From Pinibacter aurantiacus (GTDB lineage Bacteria; Bacteroidota; Bacteroidia; Chitinophagales; Chitinophagaceae): a DNA stretch of 64,000 bases. Positions 24,086-35,500 of this stretch are shown piece by piece. The stretch spans positions 1 through 64,000 of the forward strand of contig NZ_JAHSPG010000010.1 of NCBI RefSeq assembly GCF_019130065.1. Reading direction: 5' to 3'. A program made the position numbers and the translations under genes. A model generated the notes under the pieces. That model was not told the DNA's origin, ran no database searches, and saw nothing but the letters and a program-made list of their open reading frames with translations. Positions within the stretch are counted from its first letter, which is position 1. The number at the start of each line of letters is the position of its first letter.

Positions 24086-25177
24086 ATGAATACAAAACTG
24101 CTCCTATCCGCTTTTGTATTGTTTGCCGGAATTTCTTCCAAAGCACAATACACCTCTTTTAACAAACAGGAAATAACCAAGCTGAAATCTGCGATTAATG
24201 CCAATGCAGAAATTAAAAAGTATTATGTGTCTTTTCAAAAGGCGGCAGATGCTGCGCTGAATGAATCTCCCAACCCTATTGATACCATCCGCACGGAAGG
24301 ATTGCTGCAGGGAGATCCTAAGAAAAAGGCTACGCAAAAGGCATTGGAAGACATGCCGAAAATATATGCACTTAGTCTTGTCTATAGAATAGGCGGCGAT
24401 AAAAAATACCTGGTAAAAGCAAAAGAATATTTGATGGCGTGGGCCACCAAAACCACACCCAACGGCGATCCTATTGATGATACTAATCTCGATAGGGCGA
24501 TAGAAGGATATGATTTGATAAAAGAAGATATAAAAAGCAGTGATGCCGCTATTATAAAAGAGTGGTGGAGAAAAACCGGTGAACTGGAAATAACGGCTAA
24601 GTACAACAACCCGGAAAGAATGACATCCAAAAACAACTGGAATGCGCATCGCCTGAAAATAATTGGTGAAATCGCCTGGTCCATCAATGATGACCGTTTG
24701 CAGAAATATACCATCGAAGGTTTTAAGAAACATCTTGAAGTAAATCTTAAACCAGATGGCTCAAGCATCGACTTTGAAGAGCGTGATGCTTTGCACTACC
24801 ATGTGTATGATTTGGAACCTTTGCTAAAACTCTGCATTGTGTTGAAGCGCGCCACTAACACAGACTACTACTCATTCACATCTCCGATAGCAACATCTGT
24901 CGAAAAATCTGTTACATGGCTACTTCCTTACGTTAACGGTGAGAAAACACACGGTGAATACACCAATAGCAAAGTAGAGTTTGACAGGAAGCGTGCGGCT
25001 AACAATGAAGGCGGCTTTAAAATAGGAGCCCTGTTTGATCCGAAGCACGGCGCAAATGTGTTGCTGCTGGCAGCATATTTCCGTCCGCCGTTCCTTGATA
25101 CAGCAAGAAGAGTATTAGGAACAGATGAAGCCTATCCTTCATGGCAGAGTGTAAGCAATGAGATGATGAAAAATTGA
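24086..25177 (+). CDS. Alginate-lyase-like exported protein
   Basis: A 363-residue protein with a signal peptide (LLLSAFVLFAGISSKAQ). The helical toroid region of the alginate lyase superfamily (PF05426 type) is suggested by ALSLVYRIGGDKKYLVKAKE and NNWNAHRLKIIGEIAWS. The Asn-Trp-Asn-His there and the later LHYHVYDLEPLL supply candidate catalytic residues. It probably acts on a polyuronate or related polysaccharide in the periplasm or outside the cell. No other polysaccharide genes adjoin. The C-terminus runs into a GAAAATTGAAA repeat. Related GTTAGTT repeats lie on both sides of the gene. Confidence 0.8.
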   Translation: MNTKLLLSAFVLFAGISSKAQYTSFNKQEITKLKSAINANAEIKKYYVSFQKAADAALNESPNPIDTIRTEGLLQGDPKKKATQKALEDMPKIYALSLVYRIGGDKKYLVKAKEYLMAWATKTTPNGDPIDDTNLDRAIEGYDLIKEDIKSSDAAIIKEWWRKTGELEITAKYNNPERMTSKNNWNAHRLKIIGEIAWSINDDRLQKYTIEGFKKHLEVNLKPDGSSIDFEERDALHYHVYDLEPLLKLCIVLKRATNTDYYSFTSPIATSVEKSVTWLLPYVNGEKTHGEYTNSKVEFDRKRAANNEGGFKIGALFDPKHGANVLLLAAYFRPPFLDTARRVLGTDEAYPSWQSVSNEMMKN

Positions 25178-25368
25178 AAATTGAAAGTTGAAAATGGTAG
25201 GGGCGAATAGCATTCGCCCTGTTTTAGTTGAGAGCTGAGCCTGACCTTCAATAAATCAATGATTCAATGATTTGCGGGGAAGCACCACATAAAGCCTAAC
25301 AACTATCAACAAACAACTAACAACTGCCGCGACCAGTTCAATAATTCAATAAATCAATGATTCAATTA
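25169..25368. repeat. Mosaic of four repeat families between the lyase and the nucleoid protein
   Basis: In order: an ATTGAAA heptad arm overlapping the lyase stop (25170-25196); the palindrome GGGCGAATAGCATTCGCCC (25201-25219); an 8-bp word repeat (AATCAATG, ATTCAATG; about 25250-25274); ACATAAAGCC followed by an AACTATC/AACAAAC heptad arm (25287-25325); and TTCAATAA, TTCAATAA, ATCAATGA, TTCAATTA (about 25337-25370). It leads directly into the promoter box at 25371. Confidence 0.75.
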
Positions 25369-25370
25369 TT

Positions 25371-25378
25371 TACTTTTG
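25371..25378 (+). promoter_or_regulatory. TAnnTTTG box 4 nt before the nucleoid-protein start
   Basis: TACTTTTG ends 4 nt before the ATG at 25383, predicting a leaderless mRNA. No -33 TTG is present; the region upstream is repeat. Confidence 0.5.
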
Positions 25379-25382
25379 CCGC

Positions 25383-26429
25383 ATGACTGGAATTGAAAAC
25401 GTAACGTTACAGCAAGTTATAGTGCACAAAGTGGGCAACCCCAGCCGCAATGAAGAATTGAAATTTTCTGCCAATGCATTGACATTGAATGATGATGTAG
25501 TGAGTGCCATGCTGACAAAATATTTTCTGTCGCCATTTAATGAAAATGAACATTATCATTTCACTCACCTCAGCGATCTGAGCATGAATGAAGTGTACAC
25601 CTATGTCACCAATATTTTCGAAGATTCCAAAAGCTTTAATGAAGAATCGATAAAAATAGCCAGTTTTCTGTACAGCAAATCAACGCACGTAAAAGTGAAA
25701 GAAGGAGAGTTGTATGTAGCTGTTTTTGATAATGTGATGTTGGGCAACGAAACACACAAAGCGGTCGGTCTATTTAAATCGGAAACTAAAGAAACCTTCC
25801 TGAAAGTGTTTCCGCACGGCCAAAGCTGGGAAGTGATACAGGATGAAGGTATAGATATTAACAAGCTGGATAAAGGCTGCCTTATTTTCAATACCAATCA
25901 GAATGAAGGCTATACCGTTTGTGTGGTGGATAAAACAAACAAACAAAACGATACACGCTACTGGATAACAGATTTCCTGCAGGTAGAACCAACCGCTAAC
26001 GATTATCATAATACTGATCAATACCTCGGATTGTGTAAACTTTTCATTGATAATGAGTATGCTGAAAAATTTGATGTCAGCAAAAGCGACCAGGTTGACT
26101 TGATGAACCGTTCGATGGAATACTTCAAAACCAAGGATCAGTTCAATATGCAGGAATTTGCCGAGGAAGTAATTCACCACCCCGAGGTGGTTGATACTTT
26201 CATGGAATACAAACAGCAATATCAAAAGTCAAGAAATTTCGAAATAGAGGACGAGTTCGACATCAGTTTATCTGCGGTAAAAAAGCAAGACAAAAATTTT
26301 AAGAGCGTTATCAAACTTGATAAAAACTTCCACCTATACATCCATGGCCGCAAGGATCTGATGGAAAAAGGTTACGATGAAATGGTAGGAAAGAAGTTTT
26401 ATAAGTTGTACTATGAGGAAGAAAGTTAA
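25383..26429 (+). CDS. Nucleoid-associated protein (NdpA/YejK family)
   Basis: A 348-residue cytosolic protein. The family features are an N-terminal IVHKVGNPSRNEELKFSAN, the central HVKVKEGELYVAVFDNV with FKSETKETFLKV, and YWITDFLQVEPTANDYHNT. E. coli YejK has about 335 residues and binds the nucleoid. No DNA-binding motif is obvious by eye. It is monocistronic, convergent with the DUF2490 gene. Confidence 0.85.
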   Translation: MTGIENVTLQQVIVHKVGNPSRNEELKFSANALTLNDDVVSAMLTKYFLSPFNENEHYHFTHLSDLSMNEVYTYVTNIFEDSKSFNEESIKIASFLYSKSTHVKVKEGELYVAVFDNVMLGNETHKAVGLFKSETKETFLKVFPHGQSWEVIQDEGIDINKLDKGCLIFNTNQNEGYTVCVVDKTNKQNDTRYWITDFLQVEPTANDYHNTDQYLGLCKLFIDNEYAEKFDVSKSDQVDLMNRSMEYFKTKDQFNMQEFAEEVIHHPEVVDTFMEYKQQYQKSRNFEIEDEFDISLSAVKKQDKNFKSVIKLDKNFHLYIHGRKDLMEKGYDEMVGKKFYKLYYEEES

Positions 26430-26433
26430 AGCG

Positions 26434-26592
26434 AGTTGAGAGTGGAGAATGGAGAGTTGAGAGTTAATTGAAAATTGAAAGTTGAAAATTGAAAATGATA
26501 GTAAAGGGACGTTACGCCTGTTTGGTGGATCGTCCCTTTTTGTTTCTTTCCATAAAAAGTCACTCTCAACTCTCCATTCTCAACTCTCAACT
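26434..26592. repeat. GAGAGTT heptad inverted repeat with terminator core
   Basis: 31-nt arms at 26434-26464 and 26562-26592 with one mismatch, built of AGTTGAG, AGTGGAG, AATGGAG, AGTTGAG. Inside the left arm follows an ATTGAAA heptad arm (about 26466-26497). The core AAAGGGACG (26503-26511) pairs with CGTCCCTTT (26530-26538), followed by T. It lies between convergent genes, reaches the stop of the DUF2490 gene, and is probably a bidirectional terminator. Confidence 0.85.
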
Positions 26593-27355
26593 AATCCGCG
26601 CCCGGCATATCCATCTGCGTATTCGGTTTCTTTTTGCGGAAGGAGAATTTTTGCACCACCCATACCACCCAGGTATTGTTTTGCGTGTAAGAATTACCGC
26701 TTGAATTTTGCACGAACCTGCTCATGTAACCCGTCATGTACTGAATATTTTTTCTTTTAAGACCCACCATTAATGAAATGCGGTTTTGGTCGAAAGTGTT
26801 GTACACAATTTCTTTTCCGAAGTTGATCAATACTTCATCCGCCAATGCAACAAAAGGCTCGTTGCCATCAAATTTCCATTGCGGAATGGATTTGCGAAGA
26901 TTGATCTGAAACCTTATGCGGTTCACGAAAGAATAAGTATCTGTTGTTTTTCCATTCACCACATCCTGCCGAAAACGGGCATCATAGCGGACACGTTCTG
27001 TAAGGGAGAAATTGTGCGACAATGGGACGGTAAAAACTACCTGCGCCCAGGGGCGATGTTCCTGCCGGGGTAGCCCGTCCTGGCCGCTAATAGGCAATCT
27101 CGCATATGCATATCCGCCAGTAATGGCAGTTTTGGGAAAATTGTAGGTGAGCCCTGTACGAACAATAAAGAAGCCGTGATTAAACACCCAATGTGCATCG
27201 TTCCACAACGACAGTTTTTCACTTATTTGTGCAGACGTCATATACCCCAGCCATGTTTGGTACTGATGTGTAACCTGTTTGGTTGCTTGTGCAAATAATT
27301 TACCGGAGGTAAGGAGCAAAAAAATAAAGCAGATTGCTGAGAGCCGTTTTTTCAT
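26591..27355 (-). CDS. DUF2490 domain outer-membrane protein
   Basis: A 254-residue protein with a signal peptide (FLLLTSGKLFAQ). Amphipathic strands follow, typical of a small outer-membrane barrel: YQTWLGYMTSAQISEKLSLW, GLTYNFPKTAITGGYAY, RIRFQINLRKSIPQW, FDQNRISLMVGLKRKNIQY. These match the DUF2490 family of Bacteroidota and Proteobacteria. The C-terminal tail (KKKPNTQMDMPGAD) extends past the last strand. Function is unknown. Confidence 0.82.
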   Translation of the reverse strand: MKKRLSAICFIFLLLTSGKLFAQATKQVTHQYQTWLGYMTSAQISEKLSLWNDAHWVFNHGFFIVRTGLTYNFPKTAITGGYAYARLPISGQDGLPRQEHRPWAQVVFTVPLSHNFSLTERVRYDARFRQDVVNGKTTDTYSFVNRIRFQINLRKSIPQWKFDGNEPFVALADEVLINFGKEIVYNTFDQNRISLMVGLKRKNIQYMTGYMSRFVQNSSGNSYTQNNTWVVWVVQKFSFRKKKPNTQMDMPGAD

Positions 27356-27397
27356 TGGATTTTACAACAATGTGCTTTGCCAGAATGTTCGAGTACA

Positions 27398-27550
27398 AAT
27401 TAATAATTAATAATTAAGAATTAATAGGAGTACCACCCACACGAGAGAAATAGAATTCCGTAGTTCTGAAAATTTAATAGGGTCGCATTCACTAACGAAT
27501 GCAACCCTATTAATTCTTAATTCTTAATTATCAATTATTAATTATTAATT
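27398..27550. repeat. TTAATAA heptad inverted repeat with CCCTATT core
   Basis: The left arm is TTAATAA, TTAATAA, TTAAGAA, TTAATAG (about 27399-27426). The right arm is its complement and longer (27506-27550). The core hairpin pairs AGGGT and GCATTC with GAATGC and ACCCT (27479-27507). A sister element is at 58481-58619. Confidence 0.8.
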
Positions 27551-27553
27551 GAA

Positions 27554-28546
27554 TTAGTACGCCCATTTCAACCACGTAGAGCCCCAGGTAAATCCGCCGC
27601 CGAAGGCTGCCAACACGAGGTTGTCTCCTTTTTTCAATTGGCTCTCCCAGTCTGCAAGACATAAAGGAATAGTTGCAGCAGTAGTATTGCCGTAACGTTG
27701 GATGTTGATCATTACTTTTTCCTTAGGCAATCCCATACGGTTTGCCGTGGCGTCAATAATGCGCAGGTTGGCCTGGTGAGGGACCAGCCAGTGAATATTA
27801 TCTGCGGTAAGATTGTGTTTTTGCATCAGTTCTTCACATACGTCAGCCATTCTTGTAACCGCGAATTTGAACACGGTTTGGCCTTCCTGGTATGCAAAAT
27901 GCTCTCTTTTTGTAACGGTTTCTATAGAAGCAGGTTTCAGTGAACCACCCGCTTTCATGTGCAGGTACGCTGCGCCGCTACCGTCGCTTTTCAAAATGCT
28001 GTCTTTTACACCATAACCTTCATTGTTTGGTTCCAGCAAAACACCTGCAGCACCATCGCCGAAAATTACGCAAGTGTTGCGGTCAGTATAATCGATAATG
28101 GCACTCATTTTGTCTGCGCCAACAACCAATACTTTTGAGTAACGCCCACTTTCTATAAATGCTGCGCCGGTGGCCAGTGCATATAGAAAACCCGAACATG
28201 CTGCGCTGATGTCGAAGCTCCATGCGTTTGTGGCTCCGGCTTTATTGCAAGCAATGTTGGCTGTAGAAGGGAAAACCATGTCGGGTGTAACTGTTGCAAC
28301 AATTACACACTCAAGATCAGCAGGTTTTATACCTCTTTTTTCACATATTTGATGAATAACAGGAACTACCATGTCAGAAGTTGCTTTTCCTTCGCCTCTT
28401 AAAATTCTTCTTTCGGAAATACCTGTTCTGGTTCTGATCCATTCATCGTTTGTTTCCACCATTTTCTCCAGGTCAAAATTCGTGAGTACGGTTTCAGGGG
28501 TGTGACCCGCTACTGCTGTAACAGCGGCTATTGTTTTTGAAATCAT
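27554..28546 (-). CDS. fabH: Beta-ketoacyl-ACP synthase III
   Basis: A 330-residue thiolase-fold enzyme with the full triad: Cys117 in ISAACSGFLYAL, His in WLVPHQANLRI near residue 260, and Asn in QRYGNTTAATIPL near 290. TNDEWIRTRTGISERRI and the C-terminal AAFGGGFTWGSTWLKW are family hallmarks. It condenses acetyl- or branched acyl-CoA with malonyl-ACP to begin fatty-acid synthesis. A TACTTTTA box on the minus strand (28572-28579) may be its promoter. Confidence 0.95.
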   Translation of the reverse strand: MISKTIAAVTAVAGHTPETVLTNFDLEKMVETNDEWIRTRTGISERRILRGEGKATSDMVVPVIHQICEKRGIKPADLECVIVATVTPDMVFPSTANIACNKAGATNAWSFDISAACSGFLYALATGAAFIESGRYSKVLVVGADKMSAIIDYTDRNTCVIFGDGAAGVLLEPNNEGYGVKDSILKSDGSGAAYLHMKAGGSLKPASIETVTKREHFAYQEGQTVFKFAVTRMADVCEELMQKHNLTADNIHWLVPHQANLRIIDATANRMGLPKEKVMINIQRYGNTTAATIPLCLADWESQLKKGDNLVLAAFGGGFTWGSTWLKWAY

Positions 28547-28614
28547 GATCTTTCTTATTCTAATTGGGCCGTAAAAGTAAGGGAAAAATGTTATCAGATT
28601 GACAGTTAGTGACT

Positions 28615-28750
28615 GGTGAATCGTTAAAGGTCAATCGTGAAACGTGAATCGGGAATCGTGAAAGGTGAAGCGTGAATGGAGGTGCCTATTGTGTAAGTCT
28701 CAAATAATAGGGAACCTAATCACGTTTCACCATTCATCATTCACGACCCG
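28615..28750. repeat. Nine-unit GTGAAT heptad repeat in the fabH-ruvA gap
   Basis: About nine consecutive period-7 units (GGTGAAT, CGTTAAA, GGTCAAT, CGTGAAA, CGTGAAT and others) span 28615-28679. An imperfect complementary arm lies at 28718-28750 (CGTTTCA, CCATTCA, TCATTCA). This is the longest run of units in the window and lies between divergent genes, so it is not a 3'-end structure for either. Confidence 0.75.
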
Positions 28751-28908
28751 AAAAAGTAGCCTTTTGTGCAAAAAAAATATCCTATTTCATTTGCTAATTT
28801 CATTTACTAAGCAGTTGACAATGATTTGGTTACTATAACTGATTTTTTTTGCTGTATTCTAAAAAACGTTATCGGATTCATACATTTATTCCCTTATTTT
28901 CGCACTCT

Positions 28909-29499
28909 ATGATAGCATATGTAAAAGGCGACTTCGTTTACAAAACTCCTGCGGTGGTTCATGTGGACGTACATGGCGTAGGTTACGAGGTTTTAATAAG
29001 CCTGAATACATTTTCCAGTATAGAGCCCCTCGATAAAGGATTGTTACATACTTTTTTGCACATCAGGGAAGATGCGCATGTGCTTTATGGATTTTATGAG
29101 GTGGCCGAAAAAGAACTGTTTATACAATTGATAAGTGTTAGCGGTGTGGGCGCGAGTACGGCACGGATGATGTTGTCTTCCATGAGGCCCGAAGAAATTG
29201 TGCGGGCAATCGTAAATGGAAATGCAAAACAACTGGAAGGAATCAAAGGGATAGGTAAGAAATCTGCAGAAAGAATTATTCTCGAATTAAGAGATAAACT
29301 GAATAAACAATCGCTGTCAGCATCTGTTAATATTTTGTCCACTGCAAACAATAGTTTGGAAACAGACGCGTTAAATGCACTAGTTGCCCTTGGCATATCC
29401 CGCCCTAACGCTGAGCTTGCTGTGAAGAAAGTACTTGCTGCGGAACCCGGCTCAGAAAAAATCGAAGAAATAATTAAAAAAGCCCTTAAAACTTTATAG
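28909..29499 (+). CDS. ruvA: Holliday junction branch migration protein RuvA
   Basis: A 196-residue RuvA. The N-terminal OB domain begins MIAYVKGDFVYKTPAVVHVDVHG. Two helix-hairpin-helix motifs follow: VSGVGASTARMML and IKGIGKKSAERIILEL. The C-terminal UBA-like domain that contacts RuvB is LNALVALGISRPNAELAV. It targets RuvB to Holliday junctions. A longer frame reaches 28849, but the ATG at 28909 gives the conserved N-terminus; a TATTTTCG sequence ends 6 nt before it. It lies 31 nt before sprA. Confidence 0.95.
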   Translation: MIAYVKGDFVYKTPAVVHVDVHGVGYEVLISLNTFSSIEPLDKGLLHTFLHIREDAHVLYGFYEVAEKELFIQLISVSGVGASTARMMLSSMRPEEIVRAIVNGNAKQLEGIKGIGKKSAERIILELRDKLNKQSLSASVNILSTANNSLETDALNALVALGISRPNAELAVKKVLAAEPGSEKIEEIIKKALKTL

Positions 29500-29530
29500 C
29501 CTATAGAGCCTTATCTACCTAACTAATTTT

Positions 29531-32500
29531 GTGAGAAAAGCCTTGCGCACTCGTTTTTCTAATATCATACGAAGACTTCGGATCATTGTTGGCGTTGCCC
29601 TGCTCTTTGCATTAGGTACGGTCAATACATTTGCTCATCAGGTACCTCCGCAACCAGTACCAAAGCAACCGCAACAAGTTCCGCAGCCACCGGCACCTCA
29701 AACACAGGTGCCCAAAACTCCTGATACCCTCCCGTTCCCAATTAAGGACAGGCGCGGAGACAAGATCACCAATCCGGAAAAAAATGCTTTCAATCTTAAA
29801 GATCCAGCCAATCTTCAAAGAACGGTCGAGTACGATCCTATCACAAGGAAATACTATATCATTGAAAAGATTGGAGAGAACTATTACCGCACTCCAACCG
29901 AACTCACCTTTGAAGAATACCTGAAAATTAAAGCGCAGGAACAGGAAAGGGAGTATTTCAAAAAAAGAGCAGATGTGCTCATGGGGCTCAACCGGAAACT
30001 GCCGAAGCCCAAACTTAGTGTGACGGACAATCTCTTCAACAGGATTTTTGGGAATGGGAAAATAGATATTCGTCCACAAGGTAACGTGGATATCCTCGCC
30101 GGGTACCAGGGGCAAAACATTAAAAACCCCACGCTACCGGAAAATGCAAGAAAGAACGGAGGCTTCGATTTTGACATGAACGCCAACCTGAGCGTTATTG
30201 CAAACATTGGCGACAAGTTGAAATTGCCCATCAACTACAACACACTTGCTAACTTCGATTTTGAAAACCAATTAAAACTTGATTATACCGGCGGTCCGGA
30301 TGAGATCATTAAAAAGATCGAAGCCGGTAACGTATCCTTTTCTTCAAAAGGAACCTTGATTCCCGGAGCGCAATCCCTATTTGGTATTAAAACACAATTA
30401 CAATTTGGTAAACTCTTTGTAACAGGTGTGTTGGCAAATGAAAGATCCCAGCGTCAATCATTGGGTTTGCAGGGTGGAGCCGCCACAACCACTTATGAAT
30501 TTCGCGCAGACGACTACGAAGAGAACAGGCACTTCCTGATGGCACAATATTTCCGCAGCCGGTACAATGTGGCAATGGCAAGTTTGCCTGCGGTAAATTC
30601 ACTGGTACAGATTTTAAGAATAGAAGTTTGGGTAACCAATAAAAACGGTTCCACTACAGATACGCGTGACATCGTTGGCCTGGCCGACCTTGCAGAAAGA
30701 CATCCTTATCACTATCCCGCTATTCCAAGTGCGACCGATAGTTTGCCTTACAACGATGCCAATGGTTTATATAAAACTATTATCAGCAATCCAAGCAGCC
30801 GTAATTCATCAACCGTAACAACCGTTCTATCTGGAATGGGATTGCAACCGGTACAGGATTTTGAAAAAACATTTGCCCGTAAGCTGAATGCAAGTGAATA
30901 TTTCTTCAACCCGCAAGTAGGGTTTTTATCATTGAACCAACCCTTGCAGGCAGATGAAGTATTGGGAATAGCTTTTCAATACAGCTATAACGGAAAAACC
31001 TACCAGGTGGGTGAGTTTTCCACGGACGTTCCTCCGGATACTACAGCAGGAAAAGCCAACCAAAAAGTATTGTTCCTGAAATTGTTGAAAGCAACTTCCC
31101 AAAGAACCAACATTCCACTGTGGCAGTTGATGATGAAAAACGTTTATGCACTACGCACAAAAGACGGGAGTTATTTGTCAAGTGTGCAGCCGACAGATTT
31201 CGATCTGAACGTTTTGTATGAGCAGCCAAGTTTGGGTAAGAAAAGATATTTACCCGAAGGTCCAAAATCAGGGTTGCCACTCATTACGTTATTGAACTTG
31301 GATAGATTAAACAATAATCGTGACCCGCAACCGGATGGCAGATTTGACTATATCGAAGGATTTACAATTATATCTAGCCAGGCCAGAATCATTTTCCCTT
31401 TGCTTCAGCCTTTTGGCCGCGACCTCGACAGCATAGCATTCCAGGGTGCCCCACAAGAATTGAAGGATAAATACATTTTTAAACCTTTATACGATACCAT
31501 CAAGGAGATCGCAAAAACCTATGCGAATCTCGACAGGTTCCTCATCAGTGGTTCGGCGAAGGGGTCAGCTTCCTCTGATATTTCACTGGGTGCATTCAAC
31601 GTGCCGCAAGGTTCGGTTACGGTAACAGCCGGCGGACGAACCCTTGTGGAAAACGTGGATTATGTGGTGGACTATAACCTTGGAACAGTAAAAGTCATTA
31701 ATAATGCCATCACGAATTCAGGTATTCCGGTAAATGTGCAGTTTGAGAACAACGCCAACTTTGGTTTGCAGCAACGGAACTATCTTGGATTGCGCCTGGA
31801 CTACCAGGTAAAAAATACGGCAAAGGAATCGTTCAACATTGGAGGTTCGTTGGTTCGGCTTGGTGAGCGTCCATACTTTAACAAGATGAACTACAGCGAG
31901 GACCCGATACGGAATACCATGTACGGCCTCGATTTCAATTACAGGTCCGAAGTACCGAAAATCACCAAATGGTTGAATAAACTGCCTTTCTACAACAGTA
32001 ATGAAATGAGTACCATTACTGCTTATGGCGAAGGCGCTTTGCTAAAACCCGGTCACCCGCCACAAATTGGTAAAGGCAATAATGGTCTTATTTATATAGA
32101 TGACTTTGAAGGAACACGTAACAGCATCGACTTGCGTTTCCCTTTAACAAACTGGGCGCTGGCATCTACACCGCAGGGCAATAACCTGTTTCCCGAATCA
32201 GGTTTAACAAACGATCTCAGATACGGATACAATCGTTCAAAAATTGCATGGTATAATATTGAGCCGAATTTGCAGGATCCAAAATCTCCAAACAATCCGG
32301 TGAAAGGTACCAATCTTGGTGATCCGACGGTGCGTGCGGTTTTGCAGGGAGATATCTACCCCGCAAAAACAGTTGACTTTGGCCAATCACAACTTATAAC
32401 TTTCGACGTTGCCTATTACCCAACAGATAAAGGGCCATACAACTTTGATCCTAATTTGACCGCCAATGGAAAGTTGCCAAATCCAAAGCAACGCTGGGGC

Positions 32501-35500
32501 GGTATCATGCGGAATATTGACCAAACAGACTTTGAAACGGGTAACGTGGAATACATTGAATTCTGGATGCAAGACCCGTTCCTTAAAAACAGAAACAGTA
32601 GCGGCGGACAATTGTATTTCAACCTTGGTAATATTTCAGAGGACATTCTGAAAGATGGTAAACGTTTTTTTGAAAATGGATTGCCTACGCCTAACATTCC
32701 TGCAGAACTGGATTCGAGCAATTGGGGACATGTTCCCGGCAACCCGATCCAGGTAACCAATGCCTTCAGCAATGATCCGAACGACCGCGAGTTCCAGGAC
32801 GTTGGTTTTGATGGTTTGACAGATGATCAGGAAAGAACCAAGTTCCAGCCATACCTCAACCAGCTGGCAGCTTTGTATGGTGCCGGTTCTCCGATATTCC
32901 AAATGGCATTCAATGATCCTGCAGGTGATAACTTTAAAGGTTACCGCGATGCAGAATATGATCAGGCGAAATCAGATATCCTGGCACGTTATAAAAACAT
33001 CAACAGCCCGCAAGGCAACTCGCCAATTGCTACCGGTTCAACTACAACGGCATATACGCTTACGCCGGACCAGGAAGATCTGAATAAGGATAATACCCTG
33101 AACGAGCTGGAAGAGTATTTTCAATACCGGGTTGACCTGAGTGAAAACTCTTTTGTTGTTGGGCAGAACTATATTACAGACAAGAGGACTTTCATGCCGA
33201 GCAATCCTGGTGCAATGGAAGAAACATGGTATTTGTTCCGCATTCCGATTGACCAGTATCAGCAAAAAATAGGAAATATTCCAGACTTCAAATCCATACG
33301 TTTCATCCGTATGTTCATGACCGGTTTTGAAGATTCATTGGTTTGCCGTTTCGCGAAACTTGAATTGGTACGTAACCAATGGCGTGGATTTACTTATGTA
33401 ATTGATACAACAGGATCTTACACTCCGTTGCCTTCAAACTCAACAACTACATTCAACGTGCTTGCGGTGAACGTAGAAGAAAACAGCAGCAGGTTACCAA
33501 TTCCATACGTAACGCCTCCTGGTGTTGAACGTCAGCAAACTTTGAGCAACAATAACGTGTCCCTGTTGCAGAACGAGCAGGCATTGAGCATGCAGGTTTA
33601 TAATTTACCTAAAGGAGAATCCAGAGGTGTGTTCAAAACAATGAACATGGATTTGCGCCAGTACGGCCGCCTGGAAATGTTTATACACGCAGAAGCGGCG
33701 CAAAATGTGCCGGTTGCCGATAACGACCTGTATGCTGTGATCAGGCTGGGTGCCGATTTTGTGAGTAACTATTATGAAGTAAGAATTCCATTGAAAATTA
33801 CTCAGCCCGGAGTAAAGGTTGATACACTCATATGGCCGACATTAAATAACCTGGATATTGATCTTAACGCATTGACAAAATTGAAGATCAACAGAAACAA
33901 TAATTCGAATGTTGACACTTACTATAAGGAAGTGCAGCCGAATGGCCAGACATACGGAATTATTGGGAACCCGAACCTGGGTGAAGTAAGAGGGTTCTTC
34001 GTCGGGGTAAACAACGTTACACTTGGCATGGCCAGTACAGAAGTTTGGGTGAACGAATTAAGACTTTCCAAATTAAATGAGAAAGGCGGCTACGCCGCTC
34101 TGGGCAGGGTTGATATAAAACTGGCGGACCTCGGATCTTTATCTATTTCCGGCGGCGTTAAAAGTATTGGCTTTGGTACATTAGAGCAGAGAGTAAACGA
34201 ACGGTCGATGAACCAGACGACGCAGTTTGACGCGGCCACTAACCTTGAGTTGGGTAAACTGTTGCCAAAGAAAGCCTCTATGTCGATTCCTGTGTATGCC
34301 GGTTATTCGCAAACGGTGAGCATGCCGGAATACGATCCATATGATCTTGATATTAAATTGAAAGATAAACTGGCCGCGGCTCCATCACAAATTAAAGATT
34401 CAATACGCGAAGACGCGGTAGAGGTTCGTACTTTAAAAACGATCAGCTTCACGAACGTGAAGTACATGAACACCAGCGGTAGGAAGCAACATATCTGGAG
34501 TCCCGAAAACTTTGACGTAAGTTATTCTTTTACACAAGAAGAACATCATAGCCCGCTTGTGGAAAGTGATGAAACTATAAAACACAGGGCAGGACTTGGG
34601 TATAACTATGCAGGGCAACCGAAGTTCTGGGAGCCGTTCAAAAAAGAATTCCGTTCCAAGAGTAATTGGTATGGTTTGATCAGGGATTTCAATCTGAATC
34701 CAACACCATCTTTATTAAGTTTCAGGGCAGATGTAAACAGGCAGTTTGCGGCGTTCCGTCCAAGAAACGTGGGTGGTCCCAAGAACGTGATTCCTGAAAC
34801 GTTCAACAAATATTTTACGTTTGACAGATACTATAATCTTCGTTGGGATTTTACAAGGTCATTGAACCTGGATTTCTCTGCTGTAAATAATGCGAGGGTA
34901 GATGAAGATAGTGGCCGTTTGACCAAATATGAAAGGGAGCGCATGTGGAACAACTTCTGGAAAGGCGGAAGAAACACCAATTACAACCAAACTGCAACGC
35001 TGACTTATACGCTGCCGATGGCAAAAATACCGGCATTGGATTGGACAACAGTTCGTGCAAGCTACAGCGCCAAGTACAACTGGCTGGCCGCTTCCCTTGA
35101 TGCGTTTGCAAAGAGCATGGGCAACATGATATCCAACTCACGAGACATTAACTTTACGGGCGACCTGGATTTTACAAAGCTTTACAGTAAGTCGAGATAT
35201 CTCCGGGCAATGGATTGGAACGCGCCGAAACCGGGCAACAACAAACCGCAGGCGCCAAGAAATCCAAATGATACAACGAGAAGAAGAACGATCAATAAAC
35301 CTAATCAAAATGATTTGCCACAGCTGAATACGTTTGAGAAAGTGATTGGAAGAATCATTACTTCTGTGAAGAAGGTGTCGATTCAATACTCTGAGATCGG
35401 CAATACAACATTGGCAGGTTACACGGACAGTACGCAGTTTTTGGGTATGAACTGGAAAAATAATTTTGCACCTGGTTGGGGATATGTATTTGGTCAACAG

